Notes under the pieces: model-generated
What the model saw: the letters and a program-made list of their open reading frames with translations, nothing else
The model's database searches: none
What the model was told of the DNA's origin: nothing
From: Demequinaceae bacterium
Lineage (GTDB): Bacteria > Actinomycetota > Actinomycetes > Actinomycetales > Demequinaceae
Direction: 5' to 3'
Assembly (NCBI GenBank): GCA_011524475.1
Contig: WTKG01000164.1
Coordinates: forward strand, 6,552 to 14,693
DNA length: 8,142 nucleotides
Shown here: in pieces, positions 1-6,380 of the stretch
How the letters are laid out: each line of letters starts with the position of its first letter
Position numbering within the stretch: the first letter of the stretch is position 1
Made by a program: the position numbers and the translations under genes

Positions 1-1463
1 ACTCCTATGGAGTCATGCGTCCATACGAAAATGCTGGGAATGTGCATCATTGCCGCAAGCCTCACGGATGGCCTCATGTAGTCCGAAAAGACCAAAAAGG
101 TGCCGCCGTAGGGGCGCGTAAGCCCGTGGAGGGCCATGCCGTTGACAATGGCGCCCATCGCATGTTCCCGGATTCCAAAGTGAAGCGTGCGTCCGTACTC
201 GTGTCCGGCGAACTTCTCTGTGGAACGGTGCGCAGGAAGAAATGATGGTTCCCCTGCCATGGTGGTGTTGTTGGAGCCCGCTAAATCTGCGGAACCGCCC
301 CATAACTCTGGCAACGTATCGGCGAGAGCGCTCACAACCGCACCGGAGGCAGCGCGGGTAGACATGTCTGTGCCGTGATCGAATTCAGGCAGCGCGTTCG
401 TCCATCCTTCAGGTAATTCGCGGGAAAGCAACCTGGTAAGTAGCGCGGCTCTATCGGGATTGCTCTGCTGCCACTCATGGAATGCGGAGTCCCATTCCGC
501 TCGTAACGCGTCGCCACGAGTAGCGGCACCGCGGAGGTGTTGGAGTACCTCTTCTGACACGGCAAAGGACTCTTCGGGGTCAAGCCCCAGTTCTTTTTTG
601 AGCGCGGCTGTTTCCTCGGCGCCCAGCTTCGAGCCATGAATGGCGCCAGTGTTTTGTTTCGTGGGGGAAGGCCAGCCGATGATGGTGCGCAATGCGATGA
701 TCGAGGGCCGAGACGTCTCCGCCAGGGCCGCTTCGAATGCCCCGTGCAAAGCATGGACATCTTCTTTATAGCCGTCATCTTCGTGCGACCAGTCCACCCG
801 TTCCGTGTGCCAGCCATAGGCGCGATACCGGGCCAGCACGTCCTCAGAAAAAGCCACATCTGTGTCGTCTTCAATGGAAATGTGGTTGTCGTCCCACAGC
901 ACAATGAGATTTCCGAGTTCTTGGTGCCCGGCAAGAGACGAGGCTTCTGCGGAGATGCCTTCTTGAAGGTCTCCGTCAGATGCGATCACAAAGACTCGAT
1001 GATCGAATGGGGATTCACCGGCAGGGGCATCCGCGTCCAGCAGACCTCTTTCTCGCCGTGCCGCCATAGCCATACCCACAGCGTTGCCGATCCCTTGACC
1101 GAGTGGGCCAGTCGTGGCTTCGACACCGGCGGTGTGCCCAAATTCCGGGTGTCCAGGAGTGGCCGAACCATACGTTCGGAACGAAGCAATATCCTCAATT
1201 TCAAGGCCATATCCGCACGCGAATAACTGCAAATACAACGTCAATGACGTGTGGCCGGCAGACAGCACAAATCTGTCTCGGCCAAGCCATGTGGGATCTG
1301 ACGGCTGATGACGCATGATCTTGTGAAACAACATATGCGCAGCGGGAGCCAAACTGATGGCAGTGCCAGGGTGGCCGTTACCGACCTTATCTACGGCGTC
1401 CGCGGCAAGAGCGCGCACGGTATTCACCGCTTTGTCGTCAATAGAAGTCCATTCCAGAGCCAT
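1..1463 (-). CDS. tkt: Transketolase, N-terminal ~487 residues (C-terminus beyond the left edge)
   Basis: This thiamine-diphosphate enzyme moves two-carbon ketol units between sugar phosphates in the cytosolic non-oxidative pentose phosphate pathway. It makes erythrose 4-phosphate for the shikimate pathway, relevant to aroH and tyrA downstream. Reading minus from the ATG at 1463, an uninterrupted frame gives the thiamine-binding Pyr/PP domains: GNGHPGT (residues 28-34), AGH (69-71), TTGPLGQG (117-124), the cofactor/Mg motif ASDGDLQEG (161-169) continuing to DDNHIS (191-196), and GAIHGSKLG (273-281). The second domain begins near 365 and contains GIREHAMG (430-437), whose E433 matches the family's cofactor-activating glutamate. 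The frame is still open at WTHDSIG (481-487), so roughly 200 residues of the usual ~700 are missing. The start is supported by a GAGGGAGA ribosome-binding site 7 nt upstream. Antisense and alternate-frame ORFs over this region are shadows. The divergent neighbour is ctaB, a common actinobacterial pairing. Confidence 0.97.
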   Translation of the reverse strand, partial: MALEWTSIDDKAVNTVRALAADAVDKVGNGHPGTAISLAPAAHMLFHKIMRHQPSDPTWLGRDRFVLSAGHTSLTLYLQLFACGYGLEIEDIASFRTYGSATPGHPEFGHTAGVEATTGPLGQGIGNAVGMAMAARRERGLLDADAPAGESPFDHRVFVIASDGDLQEGISAEASSLAGHQELGNLIVLWDDNHISIEDDTDVAFSEDVLARYRAYGWHTERVDWSHEDDGYKEDVHALHGAFEAALAETSRPSIIALRTIIGWPSPTKQNTGAIHGSKLGAEETAALKKELGLDPEESFAVSEEVLQHLRGAATRGDALRAEWDSAFHEWQQSNPDRAALLTRLLSRELPEGWTNALPEFDHGTDMSTRAASGAVVSALADTLPELWGGSADLAGSNNTTMAGEPSFLPAHRSTEKFAGHEYGRTLHFGIREHAMGAIVNGMALHGLTRPYGGTFLVFSDYMRPSVRLAAMMHIPSIFVWTHDSIG

Positions 1464-1470
1464 GTGCGGG

Positions 1471-1478
1471 TCTCCCTC
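1471..1478 (-). promoter_or_regulatory. Ribosome-binding site of tkt
   Basis: On the minus strand this reads GAGGGAGA, strongly complementary to the 16S anti-Shine-Dalgarno, with a 7-nt spacer to the ATG at 1463. It fixes the tkt start and shows that tkt has a real 5' leader, unlike the divergent ctaB. Confidence 0.75.
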
Positions 1479-1513
1479 GTAGATGCTTAAGCGCCAGCCT
1501 AGACCGCGATACG

Positions 1514-1530
1514 CACGCGCGAGTCGCGTG
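1514..1530. repeat. 17-bp dyad (6-bp inverted repeat) in the tkt/ctaB divergent region
   Basis: CACGCG (1514-1519) and CGCGTG (1525-1530) are perfect inverted repeats separated by 5 bp. The dyad lies in the only divergent intergenic region of the window, immediately upstream of the candidate ctaB -10. If ctaB is transcribed from its start codon, the dyad spans about -35 to -19, a typical operator position. In GC-rich DNA a 6+6 dyad can arise by chance, so the operator role is inference and no regulator family is assigned. Confidence 0.35.
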
Positions 1531-1536
1531 TCGCAT

Positions 1537-1542
1537 TACGAT
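1537..1542 (+). promoter_or_regulatory. Candidate -10 element of a leaderless ctaB promoter
   Basis: TACGAT fits the actinobacterial -10 pattern TANNNT and ends exactly 6 bases before the ATG at 1549. A transcript would therefore start at or next to the A of the start codon. No clear TTGACA-like -35 is present, which is common in actinobacteria, and no good Shine-Dalgarno precedes the ATG. The element would drive ctaB and, given the tight junctions, probably xerD, parA, scpA, scpB and rluB as well. I found no convincing opposing -10 for tkt. Confidence 0.4.
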
Positions 1543-1548
1543 GGGGAC

Positions 1549-2502
1549 ATGACGTCTGTCACAAGCGCTCCACGTCTAGAAATTCCATGGTGGATCCGGG
1601 CATCACGTATTTTCAAGGCATACCTGTCGCTCACTAAACCTCGCATCATTGAGCTGTTGTTAGCCACCACCTTGCCCACCGTTTTTCTCGCTTCTGACGG
1701 GTGGCCGCCGCTGTGGCTGACCGTGGCGATTGTGATCGGTGGAGCACTGTCTGCGGGTGCGGCAAACACCTTCAACAGTTATCTGGACCGCGACATAGAT
1801 GCGGTGATGAAGAGAACAAGCACCCGCCCGCTCGTGACCGGAACAGTGTCTCCTCGTGCCGCTCTGATTTTTGCGTGGACTCTCAGCGTGATTTCTACTG
1901 CGTGGTTTGCCTGGGTTGTGGATTCACTGCTTGCCGCGGCGTTAAGCGTGGCCGCCATTGTTTTATACGTGGTTTTTTACACGATGACACTTAAGCGCCG
2001 TACTCCTCAAAACATTGTGTGGGGTGGCGCTGCCGGGTGTATGCCAGTCCTGATTGCCTGGGCGGCCGTCACTCAGACGTTGTCTTGGACCCCCGTGGTG
2101 TTATTCCTCATTGTGTTCTTCTGGACACCTCCGCATTACTGGCCACTGTCGATGAAGTTTGAACGGGACTATCGAGACGCAGACGTGCCGATGCTTCCCG
2201 TGGTCAAGCCGTCGGCACACGTGGCAGGCCAGATGATCGCCTACACAGTGGTCATGATCGTCACCACCTTGGTGCTCATCCCTGTTGCAGGAATGACATG
2301 GATTTATGCTGCGGGGGCTATCGCGTCAGGAGCATGGTTCCTCGCAGGAGTCGTGGCACTCCACGACCGAGCGTTCCGAGGAGAATCAAAACTTCGAGAA
2401 ATGCGGGTATTTCGTGACTCCATCGTGTACCTGTCCCTTGTGTTTGCGTTCGTTTTGGTAGACCCACTTGTCCCCGACGCTCTTACCGTCTGGACCACGT
2501 AG
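1549..2502 (+). CDS. ctaB: Protoheme IX farnesyltransferase (heme O synthase)
   Basis: This UbiA-family membrane prenyltransferase adds a farnesyl group from farnesyl diphosphate to protoheme IX, giving heme O, the precursor of heme A for cytochrome c oxidase. From the ATG at 1549 the protein has 317 residues, normal for the family. It carries SLTKPRIIELLL (27-38), the first aspartate-rich motif N76..D80..D84 (NSYLDRDID) followed by MKRTSTRPL, then TPQNIVWGGAAGCMPVLI (152-169), FFWTPPHYWPLS (190-201) and the second motif DYRDADVPMLP (207-217). Several long hydrophobic segments match a polytopic membrane protein. An in-frame ATG at 1483 would add 22 Arg-rich residues unlike the family and has no ribosome-binding site. 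The 1549 ATG sits correctly behind a -10 for leaderless expression. It diverges from tkt and its stop lies 6 bp before xerD. Confidence 0.96.
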   Translation: MTSVTSAPRLEIPWWIRASRIFKAYLSLTKPRIIELLLATTLPTVFLASDGWPPLWLTVAIVIGGALSAGAANTFNSYLDRDIDAVMKRTSTRPLVTGTVSPRAALIFAWTLSVISTAWFAWVVDSLLAAALSVAAIVLYVVFYTMTLKRRTPQNIVWGGAAGCMPVLIAWAAVTQTLSWTPVVLFLIVFFWTPPHYWPLSMKFERDYRDADVPMLPVVKPSAHVAGQMIAYTVVMIVTTLVLIPVAGMTWIYAAGAIASGAWFLAGVVALHDRAFRGESKLREMRVFRDSIVYLSLVFAFVLVDPLVPDALTVWTT

Positions 2503-2508
2503 GAAACC

Positions 2509-3459
2509 GTGTCACTGGAACGCGAGCAACGCGCCTACCTTGCGCACGTAGCCGTGGAACGCGGACTGAGCGCCCACACGGTAAGTGCCTACCGCAGCGA
2601 TTTGTCGCGTTATGCGCAGTATCTGCGCAGGCAGGGATACACCAGCCTTGCGGAGGTGGCCCCAGAAGTCGTCACTGCTTTCTCTACGGAAATTTCCGCT
2701 GACGCAGAAGGCAGCACTCGCCTTGCGCCAGCGTCAGCCTCCCGCACGGTGGTAGCAGTGCGAGGCTGGCACCGGTTCGCCTTGGCAGAAGGGTGGACCG
2801 CAATAGACCCTGCTGCCCACGTGCGGCCGCGGGCGATTCCCAAGCGGCTCCCACGAGCCATCTCGATCGCCGCCGTGACGGCACTTATAGAGGCGGCCGG
2901 TAGTGCGGAAACAGAGGGCACGCAGGCCCCGCGGATCCTCCGAGACAGGGCATTGCTCGAATTTTTGTATGCAACGGGCGCGCGCATCTCCGAAGCCGTA
3001 GGCCTCGACGTAGACGACCTGACACTCACCGAAGACGAAGAAGCGGTGCTGTTACGAGGTAAAGGCGGCAAGGAGAGGGTTGTTCCCCTGGGCCGTGCCG
3101 CGGCGCAAGCAATGGCGGCATACCTGGCACGAGGCAGAAGCATCCTGGCCCGCAAAGGCGCCCACCAGGGGGCCGTGTTTCTCAACAATCGCGGGACACG
3201 TCTCAGCAGACAGAGCGCATGGTCAATTTTGAAAGTTGCGGCACATAAAAGTGGGGTGCCGGATGTGTCCCCGCATACCCTGCGCCACAGCTTCGCCACT
3301 CATGTGTTGTCTGGTGGCGCGGACCTGCGGGTCGTACAGGAGATGTTGGGGCATGCCTCGCTGGCCACCACGCAGGTGTACATCAAGGTGACACAAGAAA
3401 GTTTGCGAGAGACATATCTTTCCTCTCACCCACGTGCACGGGGTACCGTGGAACGGTGA
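2509..3459 (+). CDS. xerD: Tyrosine site-specific recombinase XerD
   Basis: XerD is one of the paired recombinases that resolve chromosome dimers at dif during division, normally with XerC under FtsK control. The 316-residue protein has the N-terminal SAM-like core-binding domain (about 1-105, with LSAHTVSAYRSDLSRY at 20-35) and the C-terminal catalytic domain. All expected catalytic residues are visible: R159 (ATGARISE), K185 (GKGGKER), H256 and R259 (HTLRHSFATH), H282 (GHASLATTQVYIKV) and nucleophile Y291. The start is GTG at 2509. Its weak AGGAAA site overlaps the ctaB stop, so translation is probably coupled. Position beside parA and scpAB, completeness and lack of flanking repeats argue for the housekeeping XerD rather than a phage integrase; XerC versus XerD rests mainly on context. 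In many actinobacteria xerD follows pyrG and a NUDIX hydrolase gene, whereas here it follows ctaB. Confidence 0.95.
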   Translation: MSLEREQRAYLAHVAVERGLSAHTVSAYRSDLSRYAQYLRRQGYTSLAEVAPEVVTAFSTEISADAEGSTRLAPASASRTVVAVRGWHRFALAEGWTAIDPAAHVRPRAIPKRLPRAISIAAVTALIEAAGSAETEGTQAPRILRDRALLEFLYATGARISEAVGLDVDDLTLTEDEEAVLLRGKGGKERVVPLGRAAAQAMAAYLARGRSILARKGAHQGAVFLNNRGTRLSRQSAWSILKVAAHKSGVPDVSPHTLRHSFATHVLSGGADLRVVQEMLGHASLATTQVYIKVTQESLRETYLSSHPRARGTVER

Positions 3460-4271
3460 GCGAGTTTCCTGTACCTGCGCCACGGGCTTCCCATGGGCCT
3501 GCACGCGTCATCGCGTTAGCAAACCAAAAGGGTGGTGTGGGAAAAACCACGACCGCCGTGAATCTGGCTGCGGCACTTGCAGAGTACGGGCGGAAAGTCT
3601 TGATCGTCGATTTTGACCCGCAAGGAGCGGTGTCGGCGGCGCTGGGTATCAACGCCATGAATCTTGACCACACGGTGTATGACGTGTTGATGGACGACGC
3701 TGTGGGCGCTCGCGACGCCATCGTCGCTTCCGGTACAGACAACCTGGATATATTGCCTGCCACCATTGAACTGTCAGCCGTCGAATTGCAGTTGGTGAAC
3801 GAGGTGGCACGCGAAGCCGCATTGACTCGAGCCTTGAAACCGCTGGTGGATGACTATGACGTGATTTTGATTGATTGTCAGCCCTCGCTTGGCTTGCTCA
3901 CCGTCAACGCCTTGGTTGCGGCGCATGGGGTATTGATCCCGCTGGCGTGCGAATACTTCGCGATGCGGGGAGTGGCGTTGCTGGTAGACACGATCAACAA
4001 AGTGCGCAGTCGCCTCAATGAAGACCTCTCGGTTGTGGGGCTGGTTCCCACAATGTATGACTCTCGGTTGTTGCATTCGACAGAAGTGGTGGATGCCATC
4101 GAAGAAGCGTTTGGTGATCAAGTGATGAGCACTCGCATCCGCCGCACCGTGAAATTTCCAGATGCGACAGTGGCGGCCCAGCCGTTACTGACTTTTGCGC
4201 CGCAACACCCAGGAGCAGAGCAATACCGGCAACTAGCTCGCGAACTTATTGCACGAGGAGCCGTGCAGTGA
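3456..4271 (+). CDS. parA: ParA/Soj-like ATPase of the xerD-scpAB locus
   Basis: This is a ParA-family P-loop ATPase of 271 residues, the orphan type found beside scpA in actinobacteria (Rv1708-like), distinct from the origin-proximal ParA paired with ParB. Visible motifs are the deviant Walker A KGGVGKTT (25-32, signature lysine K25 and P-loop lysine K30), Walker A' VDFDPQG (51-57) and Walker B VILIDCQPSLG (136-146, D140). Family members use ATP-driven dimerisation and nonspecific DNA binding to position cargo; the cargo of this subgroup is not well established. Q142 replaces the more usual proline of DCPPSLG, which I recall as typical of this lineage. The GTG start at 3456 overlaps the xerD stop by 4 bp (GTGA), so expression is presumably coupled. 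About 18 residues precede the first strand, a short variable extension. No parB follows. Confidence 0.93.
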   Translation: MSEFPVPAPRASHGPARVIALANQKGGVGKTTTAVNLAAALAEYGRKVLIVDFDPQGAVSAALGINAMNLDHTVYDVLMDDAVGARDAIVASGTDNLDILPATIELSAVELQLVNEVAREAALTRALKPLVDDYDVILIDCQPSLGLLTVNALVAAHGVLIPLACEYFAMRGVALLVDTINKVRSRLNEDLSVVGLVPTMYDSRLLHSTEVVDAIEEAFGDQVMSTRIRRTVKFPDATVAAQPLLTFAPQHPGAEQYRQLARELIARGAVQ

Positions 4272-5068
4272 GTGTTGCCCCCAGCACAGAAGGGTTCTCG
4301 GTACAGCTAGAGAACTTTGACGGTCCCTTTGACTTGTTGCTGAACTTGATCGCGCAACGAGAGATGGACATTACCGAGGTGGCCTTGGCCGAAGTCACTG
4401 ACGAATACATCGCACGAGTCATGTCAGAAGGTTCCTCCTGGGACTTGTCTGGAGCAAGCGAATTCGTGGTGGTTGCTGCGACTTTGTTAGACCTGAAGGC
4501 CGCACGGCTTCTTCCCCAAGGCGATGTAGAGGACTACGAAGACATAGAGGCCTGGGAAGCACGGGACCTGCTCTTTGCGCGGCTTCTTCAATACCGCGCC
4601 TTTAAAGACGTGGCCGGAACCTTTGCGGATTTATGGGAGGCGCCCGCGCGACGAGGAAGAAGCGTCCCCCTGGAGCCTCAATTCGCCACCTTGCTGCCAG
4701 ATCTGGTGTGGAATGTACAAGCGCCCGAACTTGCCCAGATTGCTGCGGAAGCGCTCACCTCTTCGCGCACTACCGACGTGAATGTGGGGCACCTCCACCA
4801 CCCTCGTGTTTCTGTCGCAGAGGAAGCCACGGTACTGTCGAGGCGTTTGCGCCGAGAATCGAGTGTGTCCTTTCGTTCGTTAGTCTCAGACGCTGACCAC
4901 GTTGCAGTGGTGGTGGCGCGATTCCTTGCGTTACTAGAATTGTTTCGAGAGTCTCTGGTGGCCTTCGACCAGGTGGCATCTCTGGGGGAATTACGGGTGC
5001 GATGGACTGGGGGAGAAGCACAGGTGGATGTGAATTCTGACTTCGATGCGGGACACCGCGATGAGTGA
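4268..5068 (+). CDS. scpA: Segregation and condensation protein A
   Basis: ScpA is the kleisin of bacterial SMC-ScpAB condensin. It bridges the two SMC heads and binds a ScpB dimer, helping to compact and separate replicated chromosomes. The 266-residue protein shows the N-terminal kleisin motif LENFDGPFDLLLNLI (14-28) with MDITEV (33-38), the helix ASEFVVVAATLLDLKAARLLP (63-83) that contacts the SMC neck in characterised homologues, an acidic central stretch (87-100) and a C-terminal winged-helix domain (about 185-250, ending LGELRVRWTG). Length is normal for the family. The GTG start at 4268 overlaps the parA stop by 4 bp and has a good GAGGAG site at 4255-4260 with a 7-nt spacer. This suggests strong independent initiation as well as coupling. 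Its 3' end overlaps scpB. The smc gene is not in the window. Confidence 0.96.
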   Translation: MSVAPSTEGFSVQLENFDGPFDLLLNLIAQREMDITEVALAEVTDEYIARVMSEGSSWDLSGASEFVVVAATLLDLKAARLLPQGDVEDYEDIEAWEARDLLFARLLQYRAFKDVAGTFADLWEAPARRGRSVPLEPQFATLLPDLVWNVQAPELAQIAAEALTSSRTTDVNVGHLHHPRVSVAEEATVLSRRLRRESSVSFRSLVSDADHVAVVVARFLALLELFRESLVAFDQVASLGELRVRWTGGEAQVDVNSDFDAGHRDE

Positions 5069-5609
5069 AACGCACCACACCGCCGCCGTGGAAGCCGTGC
5101 TCATGGTGGTGGACACTCCGGTGGAGCCAGCCGCTCTCGCCGCTGCTATCGGTATCCCCGAACCTGGAGTACGAGACATCCTCACGCGCCTCCGAGACGA
5201 ATACTCTGATCCGGAATCTCCGCGCGGATTTGAATTGAGAGAGACGGATGGCAAATGGCGCATCTATTCTTCTCCGCTCTACGCTGACGTGGTCGCGACC
5301 TTTCTTCTTGACGGCCACACTTCACGGCTCTCTCAGGCCGCGCTTGAAACTCTTGCCGTCATCGCCTACAAACAGCCGGTGACTCGTGGTCAAATATCTG
5401 AGGTGCGCGGCGTGTCCGTGGACACCGTGGTGAAGACCTTGTCCGCCAGGGGCCTCATTGAACCGGTGGGGGACATCGCTGGAGCCATTCAATACGGCAC
5501 CACCACGGAGTTTCTTGAACGCCTGGGGCTCGCAAGTCTTGATGACCTGCCCCCGCTTGCCCCGCGTTTGCCGGCGTTGGCTGAATTGGATGCGGAAGGA
5601 ATCGCATAG
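5061..5609 (+). CDS. scpB: Segregation and condensation protein B
   Basis: ScpB forms a dimer that binds the central region of ScpA and modulates SMC ATPase activity and DNA entrapment. From the ATG at 5061 the protein has 182 residues in two winged-helix domains. The first covers roughly residues 5-80 (AAVEAVLMVVDTPVEPAAL, GFELRETDGKWRIYSSP). The second, about 88-160, holds the signature LSQAALETLAVIAYKQPVTR (90-109), followed by GQISEVRGVSVD and the C-terminal YGTTTEFLERLGL (145-157). An in-frame ATG at 5046 would add five residues but has no ribosome-binding site, while 5061 is preceded by a weak GCGGGA. The 8-bp overlap with scpA supports coupled, near-stoichiometric synthesis. The stop at 5607-5609 overlaps the rluB start by one base (TAGTG). 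Confidence 0.95.
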   Translation: MSETHHTAAVEAVLMVVDTPVEPAALAAAIGIPEPGVRDILTRLRDEYSDPESPRGFELRETDGKWRIYSSPLYADVVATFLLDGHTSRLSQAALETLAVIAYKQPVTRGQISEVRGVSVDTVVKTLSARGLIEPVGDIAGAIQYGTTTEFLERLGLASLDDLPPLAPRLPALAELDAEGIA

Positions 5610-6349
5610 TGGAAATTCATCGCCCAGAAGGGGTGCGGCTTCAGAAAGTCTTGGCGTGTGCGGGACTTGGTTCGCGCAGGCACTGCGAGACCCTCATTGA
5701 AGCTGGTCGCGTGCGCGTGGACGGAGTGGTGATCGATTCTCAAGGTGTCCGTGTAGACCCCGAAAATTCAGCAATCGAGGTGGACGGCAAACGTATTCAC
5801 TGTGGTGAAGGGCGCGTGACCGCCGTACTTCATAAGCCTGCTGGAGTTGTGAGCACTATGAAAGACGAACGCGGACGGCCTGACCTCTCGTCTTTTGTGC
5901 AGGAACTAGGGTCCCGGGTGTTTCACGTGGGAAGGCTGGATGCCGAAACCACCGGCGTACTGATTTTGACGAATGATGGGGAATTAGCCCACCGCCTGGC
6001 CCACCCCACCTTTGGCATTGAAAAAACGTATGTGGCCAAAGTGAAAGGTCAGGTGGCGTCAAGCCTGTGCACTGTATTGAAAGCAGGAGTGGACCTTGAC
6101 GATGGGCCCGTGCGCGTCACTCGCTGCAATATTCGTGACACCACCTCAGAACAGTCTGTAGTGGAGGTATCTCTTCACGAAGGCCGCAACCGCATTGTGC
6201 GCCGCATGTTTGATGCAGTGGGTCACCCAGTGCAGGAACTCGCGCGAGTGCAATTCGGTCCACTGACCTTGGAGGGATTGGCGCCAGGAGAATTGCGTAC
6301 CCTCGATCCGGAAGAAACCGGATCTTTGCTTACTATCGCGGGCCTGTAA
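5609..6349 (+). CDS. rluB: 23S rRNA pseudouridine synthase, RsuA/RluB family
   Basis: This enzyme isomerises a specific uridine in rRNA to pseudouridine, probably U2605 of 23S rRNA (E. coli numbering) by analogy with RluB. The 246-residue protein has an N-terminal S4 RNA-binding domain (residues 8-60: RLQKVLACAGLGSRR, EAGRVRVDG) and a catalytic domain beginning at VLHKPAGVVST (73-83). The active-site motif is GRLDAETTG (108-116), with D111 as the catalytic aspartate, followed by LILTNDGELAHRLAHP. The late motif EGRNRIVRRMF (191-201) is also present. Start is GTG at 5609, with AAGGA at 5596-5600. Position after scpB is the normal actinobacterial order. The RsuA/RluB/RluE/RluF branches are hard to separate by eye; context favours RluB. 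A parS-like half-site lies within the catalytic-motif codons and a perfect hairpin near the 3' end, both listed separately. Confidence 0.93.
   Translation: MEIHRPEGVRLQKVLACAGLGSRRHCETLIEAGRVRVDGVVIDSQGVRVDPENSAIEVDGKRIHCGEGRVTAVLHKPAGVVSTMKDERGRPDLSSFVQELGSRVFHVGRLDAETTGVLILTNDGELAHRLAHPTFGIEKTYVAKVKGQVASSLCTVLKAGVDLDDGPVRVTRCNIRDTTSEQSVVEVSLHEGRNRIVRRMFDAVGHPVQELARVQFGPLTLEGLAPGELRTLDPEETGSLLTIAGL
5919..5934 (+). other. parS-like half-site inside rluB
   Basis: TGTTTCACGTG at 5919-5929 is identical to the first 11 bases of the canonical ParB-binding site parS (TGTTTCACGTGAAACA). The right arm is degenerate, giving 12 of 16 matches in all. It encodes residues FHVG next to the catalytic GRLD motif, so protein constraint may explain much of it. 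ParB binding is speculative; the site is noted because a ParA-like gene and scpAB lie in the same operon. Confidence 0.15.
6305..6324. repeat. Perfect 7-bp hairpin at the 3' end of rluB
   Basis: GATCCGG (6305-6311) and CCGGATC (6318-6324) are exact inverted repeats around a 6-nt A-rich loop, AAGAAA. The right arm runs directly into TTTGCTT. It lies about 25 nt before the rluB stop, just upstream of the only sizeable gap in the plus-strand operon. It could be a weak terminator, attenuator or mRNA-processing stem. The U tract is short and the arms are coding, so a strong terminator is unlikely. Confidence 0.35.
6331..6336 (+). promoter_or_regulatory. Possible -10 of an internal promoter for aroH-tyrA-cmk
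   Basis: TACTAT matches TANNNT and differs from the TATAAT consensus at two positions. Initiation about 7 bases downstream would give an mRNA leader of roughly 38 nt ahead of aroH. No -35 is evident. A second TANNNT, TAGCAT, lies at 6358-6363. The gap, the hairpin just upstream and a strong new ribosome-binding site make an internal promoter plausible but unproven. Confidence 0.25.
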
Positions 6350-6370
6350 CAGACCACTAGCATGGTGTGC

Positions 6371-6375
6371 GGAGG
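6371..6375 (+). promoter_or_regulatory. Strong ribosome-binding site of aroH
   Basis: GGAGG with a 5-nt spacer to the ATG at 6381 is the strongest Shine-Dalgarno on the plus strand here. It fixes the aroH start and indicates initiation independent of rluB. Confidence 0.75.
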
Positions 6376-6380
6376 TAGAC

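Noticed and set aside
332..934. A 200-codon open frame on the minus strand
   Set aside because: It overlaps tkt in a different frame of the same strand; the translation resembles nothing known, while the tkt frame is unbroken and family-like throughout.
636..1226. A 196-codon plus-strand open frame
   Set aside because: It is antisense to the well-conserved tkt sequence and has no ribosome-binding site or recognisable domain; a compositional shadow.
1496..1501. TAGGCT on the minus strand as a tkt -10 element
   Set aside because: It fits TANNNT only loosely and has no supporting -35; such matches are frequent by chance.
1483..1548. Upstream ATG extending CtaB by 22 residues
   Set aside because: The extension is Arg-rich and unlike the family, has no ribosome-binding site, and would cover the candidate promoter and dyad. 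The 317-residue version has the usual family length.
2610..3299. A 229-codon minus-strand open frame opposite xerD
   Set aside because: XerD on the plus strand carries all catalytic residues. The antisense product is low-complexity, rich in Arg, Ala and Ser, as expected from complementing a GC-rich gene.
2509..3459. The tyrosine recombinase as a phage or island integrase, marking a mobile element
   Set aside because: It lies in a conserved housekeeping operon with parA and scpAB, has the length and motifs of XerD, and no att repeats, tRNA or phage genes surround it.
5046..5060. Upstream ATG extending ScpB by five residues
   Set aside because: No Shine-Dalgarno precedes it, and the start at 5061 gives a short overlap with scpA and a typical ScpB N-terminus.
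4770..5318. A 182-codon minus-strand open frame across the scpA/scpB junction
   Set aside because: It is antisense to two clearly identified genes, rich in Arg, His and Ser, and without a domain or start signal.
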